Assembly: GCF_000350085.1 (NCBI RefSeq)
Contig: NZ_CAUM01000007.1
Location: 1-42,412 of the forward strand
DNA length: 42,412 nt
Reading direction: 5' to 3'
DNA from: Mesorhizobium metallidurans STM 2683
GTDB lineage: Bacteria; Pseudomonadota; Alphaproteobacteria; Rhizobiales; Rhizobiaceae
Shown here: one piece after another, positions 35,353 to 42,412 of the stretch
Layout of the letters: every line of letters begins with the position of its first letter
Position numbering within the stretch: position 1 is the stretch's first letter
Made by a program: the position numbers and the translations under genes
The notes under the pieces: model-generated
The model's input: only the letters and a program-made list of their open reading frames with translations
Database searches by the model: none
What the model was told of the DNA's origin: nothing

Positions 35353-36183
35353 GTGACACGCCAACGCCAGCCAATCAGCCAAATCTCGCGGCTGGCACAC
35401 CGCGCCAGCGGCACCACGGCCGCCAACCGCATGGTGCCGGAGGAGACGCCGGTGGCGTTTTCCTTTGCCGGCACCACGCATGCGGTGATGATGGCGAGCC
35501 CGGCCGATTTCGAGGATTTCGCGCTCGGCTTCTCGCTCACCGAAGGCATTATCGCTGCGCCGGAGGAGATCGAGGCGATCGAGGTCGAGGATCTCGGTGC
35601 CGGCATCGATATCCAGATCCGCTTGAGGGACAAGGCCAACACGCGCTTCCAGGCGCGGCGGCGCAGGCTGGCCGGCCCGGTCGGCTGTGGGCTGTGCGGT
35701 ATCGAGTCGATCGAGGAAGCGATGCGTTCGGTCGACGCGGTCGGTGCGTCGAAGCTTACGCTTGGTGCCGAGGACATCGCCTGCTCTGTCAAGCTCTTGT
35801 CGAAAGTGCAGCCGCTGCACACCGAGACGGGCGCCGTGCATGCCGCCGGCTTCTACGTGCCCGGCAAGGGCATCGTCATGGCGCGCGAGGATGTCGGCCG
35901 CCATAACGCGCTGGACAAGCTCGCCGGTGCGCTGGCGAAAGCCGGCATCGCCGGCGAGTCGGGCGCGGTCGTGGTGACGTCGCGCGTGTCGGTGGAGATG
36001 GTGCAGAAGACGGCCGCCATAGGTGCTGCCATCATCATCGCCGTTTCGGCGCCGACCTCCCTTGCCATCCGTACCGCGGAAGATGCTGGGATGACGCTGG
36101 TGGCGCTGGTGCGCGGCGATGATTTCGATATTTTCACCCACCAGGAACGGGTGGTTTGCGGAGTTGCCAAGCATGTCGCATGA
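35353..36183 (+). CDS. fdhD: formate dehydrogenase accessory sulfurtransferase
   Basis: The 276-residue FdhD transfers sulfur from a cysteine desulfurase to the molybdenum or tungsten cofactor of formate dehydrogenase, which is required for activity. C112 and C115 in VGCGLCGIESI are the sulfur-carrying CxxC pair. DFEDFALGFSLTEGII and a late REDVGRHNALDKLAG motif with SRVSVEMVQK are further family marks. The ATG at 35353 follows GGGAGTG with short spacing. It is separated from fdsA by 272 bases holding a palindromic repeat, so it may have some independent expression. Its last codons overlap fdsD. Confidence 0.96.
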   Translation: MTRQRQPISQISRLAHRASGTTAANRMVPEETPVAFSFAGTTHAVMMASPADFEDFALGFSLTEGIIAAPEEIEAIEVEDLGAGIDIQIRLRDKANTRFQARRRRLAGPVGCGLCGIESIEEAMRSVDAVGASKLTLGAEDIACSVKLLSKVQPLHTETGAVHAAGFYVPGKGIVMAREDVGRHNALDKLAGALAKAGIAGESGAVVVTSRVSVEMVQKTAAIGAAIIIAVSAPTSLAIRTAEDAGMTLVALVRGDDFDIFTHQERVVCGVAKHVA

Positions 36184-36487
36184 CGAAGACCACATCACCA
36201 GCACCAGGGAAAAGCTGGTGCGCATGGCCAACCAGATCGCGGCCTTCTTCCATTCCAAACCACGCGAGGAAGGCATGGCCGGCGTGGCCGAGCATATCAA
36301 CAAGTTCTGGGAGCCGAGGATGCGGCGGCAGTTGTTCGAGATGCTGGACAGTGGCACCGAGAATTTCGACGAGCTCGTGGTGGCCGCTTCGGCCAGGATC
36401 AAGCGGCCAAGGACGCCCGAACAGGCCGATATGAGCCTTGGTTACACCGAGCCTACGCAGGCCGAGAGCGCGGCCCCACTGAAATAG
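36173..36487 (+). CDS. fdsD: formate dehydrogenase delta subunit
   Basis: The 104-residue FdsD matches its family by KLVRMANQIAAFF, then GVAEHINKFWEPRMRRQLFEML. In FdsGBAD enzymes, FdsD is a small component needed for assembly or stability. Its C-terminal 30 residues are a charged and disordered-looking extension beyond the core. ATG at 36173 overlaps the fdhD stop by 11 bases; the longer frame from 36119 only runs within fdhD. It completes the locus. Confidence 0.93.
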   Translation: MSHDEDHITSTREKLVRMANQIAAFFHSKPREEGMAGVAEHINKFWEPRMRRQLFEMLDSGTENFDELVVAASARIKRPRTPEQADMSLGYTEPTQAESAAPLK

Positions 36488-36606
36488 CCTGGGAGCCCGG
36501 CCGCCAAAGGTCTCATATTTCAGCCCTCTAAATTTTGGCTGCCGCAAACGGCTTGGCTCTGCTATGGTTGACGACAAGAAATCGTCTGGCCGGGCGGGGT
36601 GGTTGC

Positions 36607-37473
36607 GTGAGGCCGATCGAGACCAGATATACCCGTAACGGTGATGTGCGGATCGCCTATCAGGTGGTCGGGCTGGGCTCGTTCGATCTCGTTTTCCTGC
36701 CGGGCTTCATCTCCAATCTCGATCTGCACTGGGAGGACGAAGGCTACAGTCGGCTGCTGAAGCGGCTTTCGGCCTTCTCGCGGCTGATCCTGTTCGACAA
36801 GCGTGGCACCGGTCTTTCCGACCGCGTCGATGCAAATCATCTGCCCAGTCTCGAAACCCGCATGGACGATGTGCGCGCGGTGATGGACGCCGCCGGCAGC
36901 GGCCGCGCGGCCCTGCTTGGCGCCTCGGAGGGCGCGCCGATGGCGATGCTGTTTGCCTGCACCTATCCGGAGCGGACGCGGGCGCTGGCGCTTTATGGCG
37001 ACTATGCGCATTTCCACAAATGGGTGATGCAATCCCGCCCGGCGATGAACGTCGGCGGCGCTTTCGATCATCAATCGCCCGATACTGAAGGCGGGCACAT
37101 GGAGGAGAAAATGCTGACCAAGACTCAAGCCGTCGACGGCGCGGCGATCAAGAAGGCGATCGAAGGCCGTGATGGAAAGATGCTGGCGAGCTTCTACGCC
37201 GACGACGCGCTGGTGCGGGTGATCGACCGCAACAACCCGCCGAGCAAGCCGCGCGAAATCCGCGGCCGCGCGGCGATCAGCACATTCTGGGATGACATCT
37301 GCAGCCGGGCGATGACCCACAAGGTCGACACCACCATCGCCAGCGGCGACAGCCTGGCCTTCACCCAGGCCTGCGCCTATCCGGACGGCACGAAGGTGTT
37401 CGCCGCCGCGATGCTCGAGTTCAAGGGCGGACGGATCGCGCGGCAGACCATCGTGCAGGCCTGGGACGAGTAG
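36607..37473 (+). CDS. truncated alpha/beta-hydrolase joined in frame to a SnoaL-like domain
   Basis: The GTG at 36607 gives a 288-residue frame. Residues 1-145 are the first half of an alpha/beta-hydrolase of the kind often fused to adenylate cyclases: LVFLPGFISNLDLHWED, FDKRGTGLSDRV and the nucleophile S107 in LLGASEGAP. The fold stops near residue 145, without the later catalytic aspartate and histidine. After a 20-residue linker, residues 169-288 form a complete SnoaL/NTF2-like domain (IEGRDGKMLASFYADDALVRVID, then GRAAISTFWDD). An excellent GGAGGAG lies just before ATG 37111 (M169), so the second domain is probably also made alone. The front part may be a gene remnant. Confidence 0.8.
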   Translation: MRPIETRYTRNGDVRIAYQVVGLGSFDLVFLPGFISNLDLHWEDEGYSRLLKRLSAFSRLILFDKRGTGLSDRVDANHLPSLETRMDDVRAVMDAAGSGRAALLGASEGAPMAMLFACTYPERTRALALYGDYAHFHKWVMQSRPAMNVGGAFDHQSPDTEGGHMEEKMLTKTQAVDGAAIKKAIEGRDGKMLASFYADDALVRVIDRNNPPSKPREIRGRAAISTFWDDICSRAMTHKVDTTIASGDSLAFTQACAYPDGTKVFAAAMLEFKGGRIARQTIVQAWDE

Positions 37474-37531
37474 ATCAACCGGGGAGCCTTCCATCCACAT
37501 CGAATCGGAATGGAGCTCTATTTCAGTGCTG

Positions 37532-37569
37532 GAGCATGATCTGCTTCGAAAACCGGACGGATCAGGCTC
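37532..37569. repeat. short intergenic element with GAGCATGATC arms
   Basis: GAGCATGATC (37532-37541) and GATCAGGCTC (37560-37569) are inverted repeats with one mismatch, enclosing a GAAAACCGG core. It resembles the common rhizobial intergenic motif with GAGCATGATC and CGAAAA. It sits 27 bases before the next gene. Confidence 0.5.
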
Positions 37570-37596
37570 TGGCCGCAACAAGGGAGGAGAACCAAC

Positions 37597-37911
37597 ATGT
37601 TCAGCGCCAGATGGCAGATCGACGCCAAGTTCGGGCACAAGCAGACCGTGCTCGACCTGTTGAAAAAATGGGAACGCGAGATCGGCTCGCAAGTCGGCCT
37701 CGCCGAGCTGGAGTTCCAGATCATGACCGGATCGATCGGCGCGCGGGAGGCGACGGTCGAGTCCCATCATCAGGTTGAAAGCCTTGCGAAGCTGGAAGAG
37801 TTCTTCGCCAAGATCGGCAAGATCGACGCGCACGCCAAATGGGGCAAGGAAATGGAGCCCTATGTCGTGTCGGGCACCAGCCTGTGGAACATCTATCGCA
37901 TTGTGGAATAG
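37597..37911 (+). CDS. conserved hypothetical protein, small soluble
   Basis: The 104-residue protein starts with MFSARWQIDAKFGHKQTVLDLLKK in segments 1-24, a pattern of a strand then helix, and repeats it later with HHQVESLAKLEEFFAKIGK. That alternation suggests a dimeric alpha/beta-barrel-like fold, but I recognise no named family. No signal peptide or membrane span is present. GGGAGGAG precedes the ATG. It follows the SnoaL-like gene on the same strand, with a repeat element between them, and is followed by another repeat. Function is unknown. Confidence 0.8.
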   Translation: MFSARWQIDAKFGHKQTVLDLLKKWEREIGSQVGLAELEFQIMTGSIGAREATVESHHQVESLAKLEEFFAKIGKIDAHAKWGKEMEPYVVSGTSLWNIYRIVE

Positions 37912-37914
37912 CGC

Positions 37915-38040
37915 TCTTCTCCCCGTTCACGGGGAGAAGATGCCGGCAGGCAGATGAGGGGCAGCGCCAAGTTGGCAGAAGCTTGTGCTGCCCCTCATCG
38001 GTCGCCTTCGGCGACACCTTCTCCCCGTGAACGGGAGAAG
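37915..38040. repeat. 126-bp composite palindromic intergenic repeat
   Basis: A perfect hairpin at 37915-37940 has 12-base arms. Next, GATGAGGGGCAGC (37953-37965) pairs with GCTGCCCCTCATC (37987-37999), then a GTCGCC/GGCGAC hairpin lies at 38001-38015, and a CTTCTCCC/GGGAGAAG hairpin ends at 38040. It lies between converging genes and may serve as a two-way terminator. A partial inverted copy lies at the window end. Confidence 0.8.
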
Positions 38041-38050
38041 GGAAGAGGCG

Positions 38051-39478
38051 CTACCCGTGCGCCACCATGACATGCCGCACGGCGGTGTAGTCCTCGAGCG
38101 CATAGAGCGACATGTCCTTGCCGTAGCCGGATTGTTTCAGCCCGCCATGCGGCATCTCGTTGGTCAGCATGAAATGGGTGTTGATCCAGGTGCAGCCGTA
38201 TTGAAGCCGCGCGGCTGTCGCCATGGCGCGCGAAACGTCCTTCGTCCACACCGATGAGGCCAGGCCGTAGTCGCTGTCATTGGCCCAGTTCACGGCTTCG
38301 TCGACTTCCGAGAAGCGGGTGACCGAGACAACCGGCCCGAACACTTCGCGGCGGACAATCTCGTCTTCCTGCAACGCGCCGGCGACGACCGTCGGCTGGT
38401 AGAAGAAGCCGGAACCCTCGCCCGGTTTTCCGCCGGTGGTGATCTCGATGTGCTTCAGTTCGGCGGCGCGCTCTACGAAGCTGGAGACGCGGTCGCGCTG
38501 GCGGCGCGAGATCAGCGGCCCGATCTCGTTTTCGGTGTCGTCGGGGCGGTTGTATTTGATGGTCGAGACGGCCGAGGAGAGGTCGGCGACCAGTCTGTCG
38601 TAGATCTTCCTGCCGGCATAGATGCGGCAGGCGGCGGTGCAATCCTGGCCGGCATTGTAGTAACCGAAGGCGCGCAGGCCGTTGACGACGGCGCCAAGAT
38701 CGGCGTCATCGAAGACAATGACCGGCGCCTTGCCGCCGAGTTCGAGATGCGTGCGCTTGACCGACTTGGCGGCCGCCTGCAGCACCTTCTTGCCGGTGGC
38801 GACATCGCCGGTGATCGAGATCATGTTGACCTTGGCGTGGTTGATCAGCGTGTTACCGACGCTGTCGCCACGGCCGAGCACGACATTGACGACGCCCTCG
38901 GGCAGGATATCAGCCAGGATCTTCGCCAGCTTCAGCGCCGTCAGCGGCGTCTGCTCAGACGGCTTGAAGACGACGGTGTTGCCGCCGCCGATTGCAGGCG
39001 CCAGCTTCCAGGCCATCATCATCAGCGGATAGTTCCAGGGCGCGATCGAGGCGACGATGCCGATCGGGTCGCGCCGCACCATCGAGGTGTGGCCGGGCAG
39101 ATATTCGCCGGCAACCACACCCGGCATCGAGCGGACAGCGCCGGCAAAGAAGCGATAGCAGTCGACGATCGCCGGGATCTCGTCATTGAGCACGGCATTG
39201 ATCGGCTTGCCGCAGTTCAGCGCCTCGAGCGCGGCGAACTCCTGGGCCTCGGCCTCGATGCGGTCGGCGATCTTGAGGAGATAGCCCGAGCGCTGCGCCG
39301 GCGTAGTACCCGACCAGGTGGTGAACGCCTTTTCAGCAGCCGCCAGCGCCGCCTCGATCTGTGCTGAGCCGGCTTCAGGGAGGTTGAGGATGGTTGCCCC
39401 GGTCTTCGGATTGAGGATCGGCTCCTCGGTTTCGGTGCCCTTCTCGAATTTCGCGCCGATCAGCATCTTCGTGTCCAT
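38051..39478 (-). CDS. patD: gamma-aminobutyraldehyde dehydrogenase
   Basis: The 475-residue NAD-linked aldehyde dehydrogenase oxidises 4-aminobutanal, from putrescine, to GABA. The catalytic cysteine is C280 in [19 protein letters not shown], very like E. coli PatD (YdcW), and the general base is E246 in [26 protein letters not shown] is the cofactor-binding stretch. ATG at 39478 has GGGAGAG six bases upstream, better than the ATG two codons earlier. It is the last gene after an ABC importer of the spermidine/putrescine class on the same strand, a frequent polyamine-catabolism pairing. No putrescine aminotransferase is in the window. Confidence 0.9.
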   Translation of the reverse strand: MDTKMLIGAKFEKGTETEEPILNPKTGATILNLPEAGSAQIEAALAAAEKAFTTWSGTTPAQRSGYLLKIADRIEAEAQEFAALEALNCGKPINAVLNDEIPAIVDCYRFFAGAVRSMPGVVAGEYLPGHTSMVRRDPIGIVASIAPWNYPLMMMAWKLAPAIGGGNTVVFKPSEQTPLTALKLAKILADILPEGVVNVVLGRGDSVGNTLINHAKVNMISITGDVATGKKVLQAAAKSVKRTHLELGGKAPVIVFDDADLGAVVNGLRAFGYYNAGQDCTAACRIYAGRKIYDRLVADLSSAVSTIKYNRPDDTENEIGPLISRRQRDRVSSFVERAAELKHIEITTGGKPGEGSGFFYQPTVVAGALQEDEIVRREVFGPVVSVTRFSEVDEAVNWANDSDYGLASSVWTKDVSRAMATAARLQYGCTWINTHFMLTNEMPHGGLKQSGYGKDMSLYALEDYTAVRHVMVAHG

Positions 39479-39519
39479 GGACATCTCTCCCTTATGAACT
39501 CTCTTGTTCATTGCTTGGG

Positions 39520-40335
39520 TTATTTGCCCGAACCGGCGATCTGGTCGCCGTCGCGGGTCAGGTAATAGGCAAGAAGGATGGGCAGCAGCGTCACCAGCAC
39601 CACGACCATGGCGACAACATTGGTGACCGGACGCTGGCGCGGCCGGATCAGCTCTTCCAGCATCCAGATCGGCACGGTCTGCTGCTGGCCGGCGGTGAAG
39701 GTGGTGACGATGACTTCATCAAAGGAAAGAGCAAAAGCCAGCATGCCGCCGGCAAGGAGTGCCGTGGCGATGTTGGGCAGCACGACATGCCGGAAGGTCT
39801 GGAAGCCGTCGGCGCCAAGGTCCATCGAGGCCTCGATCATCGAGCCTGATGTGCGGCGGAAACGGGCGACGGCGTTGTTGTAGACGACAACCACGCAGAA
39901 GGTGGCGTGGCCGAGCACGATCGTCCAGAACGAGAACGGGATTTCGGCCAGCGAAAAGGCCGAGCGTAGCGCGATGCCGGTGATGATGCCGGGCAGCGCG
40001 ATCGGCAGAATGACCAGCAGCGAGATGGTCTCACGGCCGAAGAATTTTGTCCGCGACACGGCGGCGGCGCAGAGTGTGCCGAGCACCAGGGCAATGACCG
40101 TCGAAATGGCGGCGACCCTGACTGACAGCGACAGCGCTTGCCATACGTCCGGCCGGTTCCAGGTGACGGCGAACCACTGCGTGGTCAGCCCCGGTGGCGG
40201 CCAGACGAAGCTCTTCTCCTCCGTGGTAAAGGCATAGACGAAGATCAGCAGGATCGGCAGATGCAGGAAGAGCAGGCCGACGGTGGCAGCGATCTTCAGG
40301 CCCAGCGGAGCGGATTGGCCGCGGTCAGAGCGCAT
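39520..40335 (-). CDS. ABC transporter permease, spermidine/putrescine (PotC) family
   Basis: The 271-residue inner-membrane protein has about six hydrophobic segments. It begins with [20 protein letters not shown], typical of PotC-like permeases, and carries the EAA loop in [35 protein letters not shown] at its end is a PotC/YdcV mark. ATG at 40335 overlaps the upstream permease gene by 11 bases; the longer frame lies inside that gene. It pairs with the PotB-like protein as channel. Confidence 0.94.
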   Translation of the reverse strand: MRSDRGQSAPLGLKIAATVGLLFLHLPILLIFVYAFTTEEKSFVWPPPGLTTQWFAVTWNRPDVWQALSLSVRVAAISTVIALVLGTLCAAAVSRTKFFGRETISLLVILPIALPGIITGIALRSAFSLAEIPFSFWTIVLGHATFCVVVVYNNAVARFRRTSGSMIEASMDLGADGFQTFRHVVLPNIATALLAGGMLAFALSFDEVIVTTFTAGQQQTVPIWMLEELIRPRQRPVTNVVAMVVVLVTLLPILLAYYLTRDGDQIAGSGK

Positions 40336-41290
40336 CGAAAGCTCCCATGCGCTTGGCGCCCCAGAGGTAGAAGCCCATGATGACGATAGGCACCACGGTG
40401 AAAGCGGCGGCGAGCGGGATGTTGCCGGCGGTGCCTTGCTGCGAATAGACCGCTTGGCCGATGAACAGGCGCGAGGTGCCGATGATCTGCGGGATGATGT
40501 AATCGCCAAGCGTCAGCGAGAAGGTGAAGATCGAGCCGGCGACGATGCCGGGCAGCGCCAGCGGGAACAGCACATTGCGGAACGTCTGGCCAGGCGAGGC
40601 GCCTAGATCGGACGAGGCTTCGACCAGATTGCCGGGCACGCGCTCGAGTGCCGCCTGAACGGGGAGGATCATGAAGGGGAGCCAGACATAGACGAAGACG
40701 ATGAAGGTGCCGGAGGCCGAGACCGACAGTGAGTTGCCGCCGACAACGGGCAGCGACAGCCAGGCATCGAGCAGCCACAGCAGGTTCAATTTGGCGAGCA
40801 GCCAGGTGAGGATGCCTTCCTTGGCGAGGATCAGCTTCCAGGCGTAGATCTTGACCAGGTAGCTCGACCATAGCGGCAACATGACGCCGAGATAGAACAG
40901 CGCCTTCCAGCGGCCGCGCGCATAGCGCGCCGCGTAATAGGCGATGGGGAAGGCGATGATCGCCGAGGCCAGCGTCACCAGTGCCGCCATCGTCACCGTG
41001 CGCAGGATGATGTCGAGATTGGCGGCCTGCAACAGGTCGCCATAGGTCTTCAGCGTGAACTCGCGGTTGATGAGACCGGAGAACTCGTCGATCGAAAAGA
41101 AGCTTTGCAAAAGCAGGGCGAAGAGCGAGCCGATATAGACGATGCCGAGCCACAGAACCGGCGGCAGCAGCATGAGCAAAAGCAGGAATAGCGGCCGGCG
41201 CCAGAAGAGGTCGGAGAGTGCGCCGCGCAGGCCGCCGCTGCCCGGCAGGATTGCGGGGGCGGGACTGGAGTTGAGCGCGGCGGTCGTCAT
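40325..41290 (-). CDS. ABC transporter permease, spermidine/putrescine (PotB) family
   Basis: The 321-residue membrane protein has an N-terminal hydrophobic segment ([21 protein letters not shown]), further segments and the EAA loop [20 protein letters not shown], followed by [15 protein letters not shown], a PotB/YdcU pattern. ATG at 41290 was chosen; a 5' extension to 41344 exists but lacks support. Overlap with the PotC-type gene indicates translational coupling. The periplasmic binding protein of this importer is not in the window and may lie past its right end. Confidence 0.94.
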   Translation of the reverse strand: MTTAALNSSPAPAILPGSGGLRGALSDLFWRRPLFLLLLMLLPPVLWLGIVYIGSLFALLLQSFFSIDEFSGLINREFTLKTYGDLLQAANLDIILRTVTMAALVTLASAIIAFPIAYYAARYARGRWKALFYLGVMLPLWSSYLVKIYAWKLILAKEGILTWLLAKLNLLWLLDAWLSLPVVGGNSLSVSASGTFIVFVYVWLPFMILPVQAALERVPGNLVEASSDLGASPGQTFRNVLFPLALPGIVAGSIFTFSLTLGDYIIPQIIGTSRLFIGQAVYSQQGTAGNIPLAAAFTVVPIVIMGFYLWGAKRMGAFDAL

Positions 41291-41351
41291 GACGCCGCCC
41301 TGTCTTGGCGGAGAATGGTTGAAAGGCCGCGATCCTTCGCGCAAACCTCCG

Positions 41352-42350
41352 TCATGCCGGCTCGTCCATCAGATGCAAATGCTCGCGGTTGAAGGTGAGG
41401 GTGACCGCCTCGCCTTCCCTGGGCAATTTCGTACCGGCCGGCACGATGGCGTGCAGCCTCAACCCGTCGGCATCGAGCGCCAGTCTTGTCGTGGCGCCGA
41501 GATAGTTGGTCGAGACCAGGCGGGCGGCGACGCCGTCACCCTTCGCAACCCGGCCGACGCGGATGGATTCGGGGCGCAGGCTGCCCCAGCGGTGCTGGCC
41601 GGAATAACGCTGGACGAAATCCGGCGGCAGGACATTGGAGGAGCCGACGAAATCGGCGACGAAGCGGGTCTTTGGCCGCTGGTAGATGTCCTCCGGCGTG
41701 CCGATCTGCATGATCCCGCCGTCGTTGAAGACGGCGACGCGGTCGGCCATGGAAAGGGCCTCGCCCTGATCGTGAGTTACGAAGACGAAAGTGATGCCGA
41801 GCGCCTTCTGCAGCGATTTCAGCTCTTCCTGCATGTTTTCGCGCAGCTTGAGATCGAGCGCCCCGAGCGGCTCATCGAGCAGCAGCACCTTGGGCTGATT
41901 GACCAAGGCACGGGCGAGCGCGACGCGCTGGCGCTGGCCGCCGGAAAGCTGGCCGGGACGGCGGGCGCCATAGCCTGGAAGCCTGACCAGCGACAGCGCC
42001 TCTTCCGCCGCCTTTTGCCGCTCCGGCTTGCCGACCCCCTTGACCATCAGCCCGTAGGCGACGTTGTCGAGCACATTGAGATGCGGGAACAGCGCATAGT
42101 CCTGGAATACGGTGTTGACGTTGCGGCGATAGGGCGGAACGCCTTTGGCGCGTTCGCCGAAGATCGAGATCGAGCCCGCTGTCGGCTGCTCGAAGCCGGC
42201 GATCAGGCGCAGGCAGGTGGTCTTGCCGGAACCCGACGGCCCGAGCATGGCGAAGAATTCGCCCGGCGCGATGTCGAGATCGACCGAATCAACGGCGCGC
42301 ACCGCGCCGAAATGGCGCGAGACTTTCTGGAAAGAGACGGCGGAGGTCAT
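41352..42350 (-). CDS. ABC transporter ATP-binding protein, spermidine/putrescine (PotA) family
   Basis: The 332-residue ATPase has Walker A GPSGSGKTTCLR, signature LSGGQRQRVALARAL, Walker B VLLLDEPLGALD and the H-loop FVTHDQGEALSMADR. A C-terminal TOBE-type regulatory domain extends from about residue 240 (SLRPESIRVG). This architecture is that of PotA and related FbpC/MalK importers; the neighbouring gene patD and PotBC-like permeases point to polyamines. It is the first gene on this strand here, with AGGA before its ATG. Confidence 0.94.
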   Translation of the reverse strand: MTSAVSFQKVSRHFGAVRAVDSVDLDIAPGEFFAMLGPSGSGKTTCLRLIAGFEQPTAGSISIFGERAKGVPPYRRNVNTVFQDYALFPHLNVLDNVAYGLMVKGVGKPERQKAAEEALSLVRLPGYGARRPGQLSGGQRQRVALARALVNQPKVLLLDEPLGALDLKLRENMQEELKSLQKALGITFVFVTHDQGEALSMADRVAVFNDGGIMQIGTPEDIYQRPKTRFVADFVGSSNVLPPDFVQRYSGQHRWGSLRPESIRVGRVAKGDGVAARLVSTNYLGATTRLALDADGLRLHAIVPAGTKLPREGEAVTLTFNREHLHLMDEPA

Positions 42351-42392
42351 GGGCTGTCCTGATCTTTCAGGCTCATCAAATTCAGGCGAAGG

Positions 42393-42412
42393 TGCTGCCC
42401 CTCATCCGCCTG
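42393..42412. repeat. partial copy of the 37915-38040 repeat at the window edge
   Basis: TGCTGCCCCTCATC (42393-42406) and the following CGCCTG match the left half of the repeat at 37915-38040 in the inverted direction with one mismatch. The rest lies beyond the window. Confidence 0.6.

Noticed and set aside
41142..42362. 406-codon open frame on the plus strand opposite the PotA-type ATPase
   Set aside because: The ATPase on the other strand has all nucleotide-binding motifs, and this frame is compositionally a shadow.

Overview
The window is GC-rich chromosomal DNA from an alphaproteobacterium, most likely Mesorhizobium or a close relative in the Rhizobiales. This is inferred from protein style, FCD-GntR, MocR and LysR regulators, many ABC importers, an FdsGBA-type formate dehydrogenase, and short palindromic intergenic repeats of the kind seen in rhizobial genomes. 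It is densely packed with genes for nutrient uptake and catabolism. No rRNA, tRNA, CRISPR array, insertion sequence, phage gene or origin was seen.

Layout. (1) 1-1666: tail of an upstream gene, an acyl-CoA dehydrogenase and a Rid-family protein. (2) 1729-6844: a GntR regulator and a four-gene unit (kynureninase-like PLP enzyme, amino-acid binding protein, permease, second class-V PLP enzyme). Nearly identical palindromes lie before the regulator and before the unit. (3) 6854-12122, minus strand: a complete Dpp/Opp-type peptide importer. (4) 12592-15326: a long-chain acyl-CoA synthetase with a lysine/alanine/proline-rich N-terminal tail, then a methyltransferase. (5) 15353-17729, minus: glucose-6-phosphate isomerase and a HAD phosphatase. 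(6) 17730-21344: a 23-bp-period repeat array, a MocR regulator and an MttB-superfamily methyltransferase. (7) 21362-24643: a hypothetical protein, a chrB-chrA chromate module and a GFA-family protein. (8) 24751-28971: sugar-acid dehydratase, CoxG-like protein, Mrp/ApbC ATPase and a VOC protein. (9) 29090-36487: a LysR regulator with fdsG, fdsB, fdsA, fdhD and fdsD, an NAD-linked molybdenum or tungsten formate dehydrogenase locus. (10) 36607-37911: an alpha/beta-hydrolase remnant joined in frame to a SnoaL-like domain, and a small protein. (11) 38051-42350, minus: a spermidine/putrescine-type ABC importer (ATPase and two permeases) and a gamma-aminobutyraldehyde dehydrogenase.

How the genes work together. 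Three import systems are paired with enzymes or regulators: an amino-acid-like substrate with two PLP enzymes, peptides with a five-gene importer, and polyamine with its aldehyde dehydrogenase. The formate locus has its structural genes, the FdhD sulfurtransferase, the small delta subunit and a probable LysR activator. The best candidate for an undescribed system is the GntR-controlled PLP-enzyme/transporter unit, because its operator pair and gene content imply a dedicated catabolic pathway whose substrate I cannot name. Other unusual points are an FdsA lacking three cysteines usually present after its SDHP motif, a Rid protein lacking the catalytic arginine, an Mrp protein lacking the CxxC motif, and a FadD with a histone-H1-like tail.

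Family assignments were made by reading the proteins, without database searches. Starts were chosen from ribosome-binding sites and family lengths.
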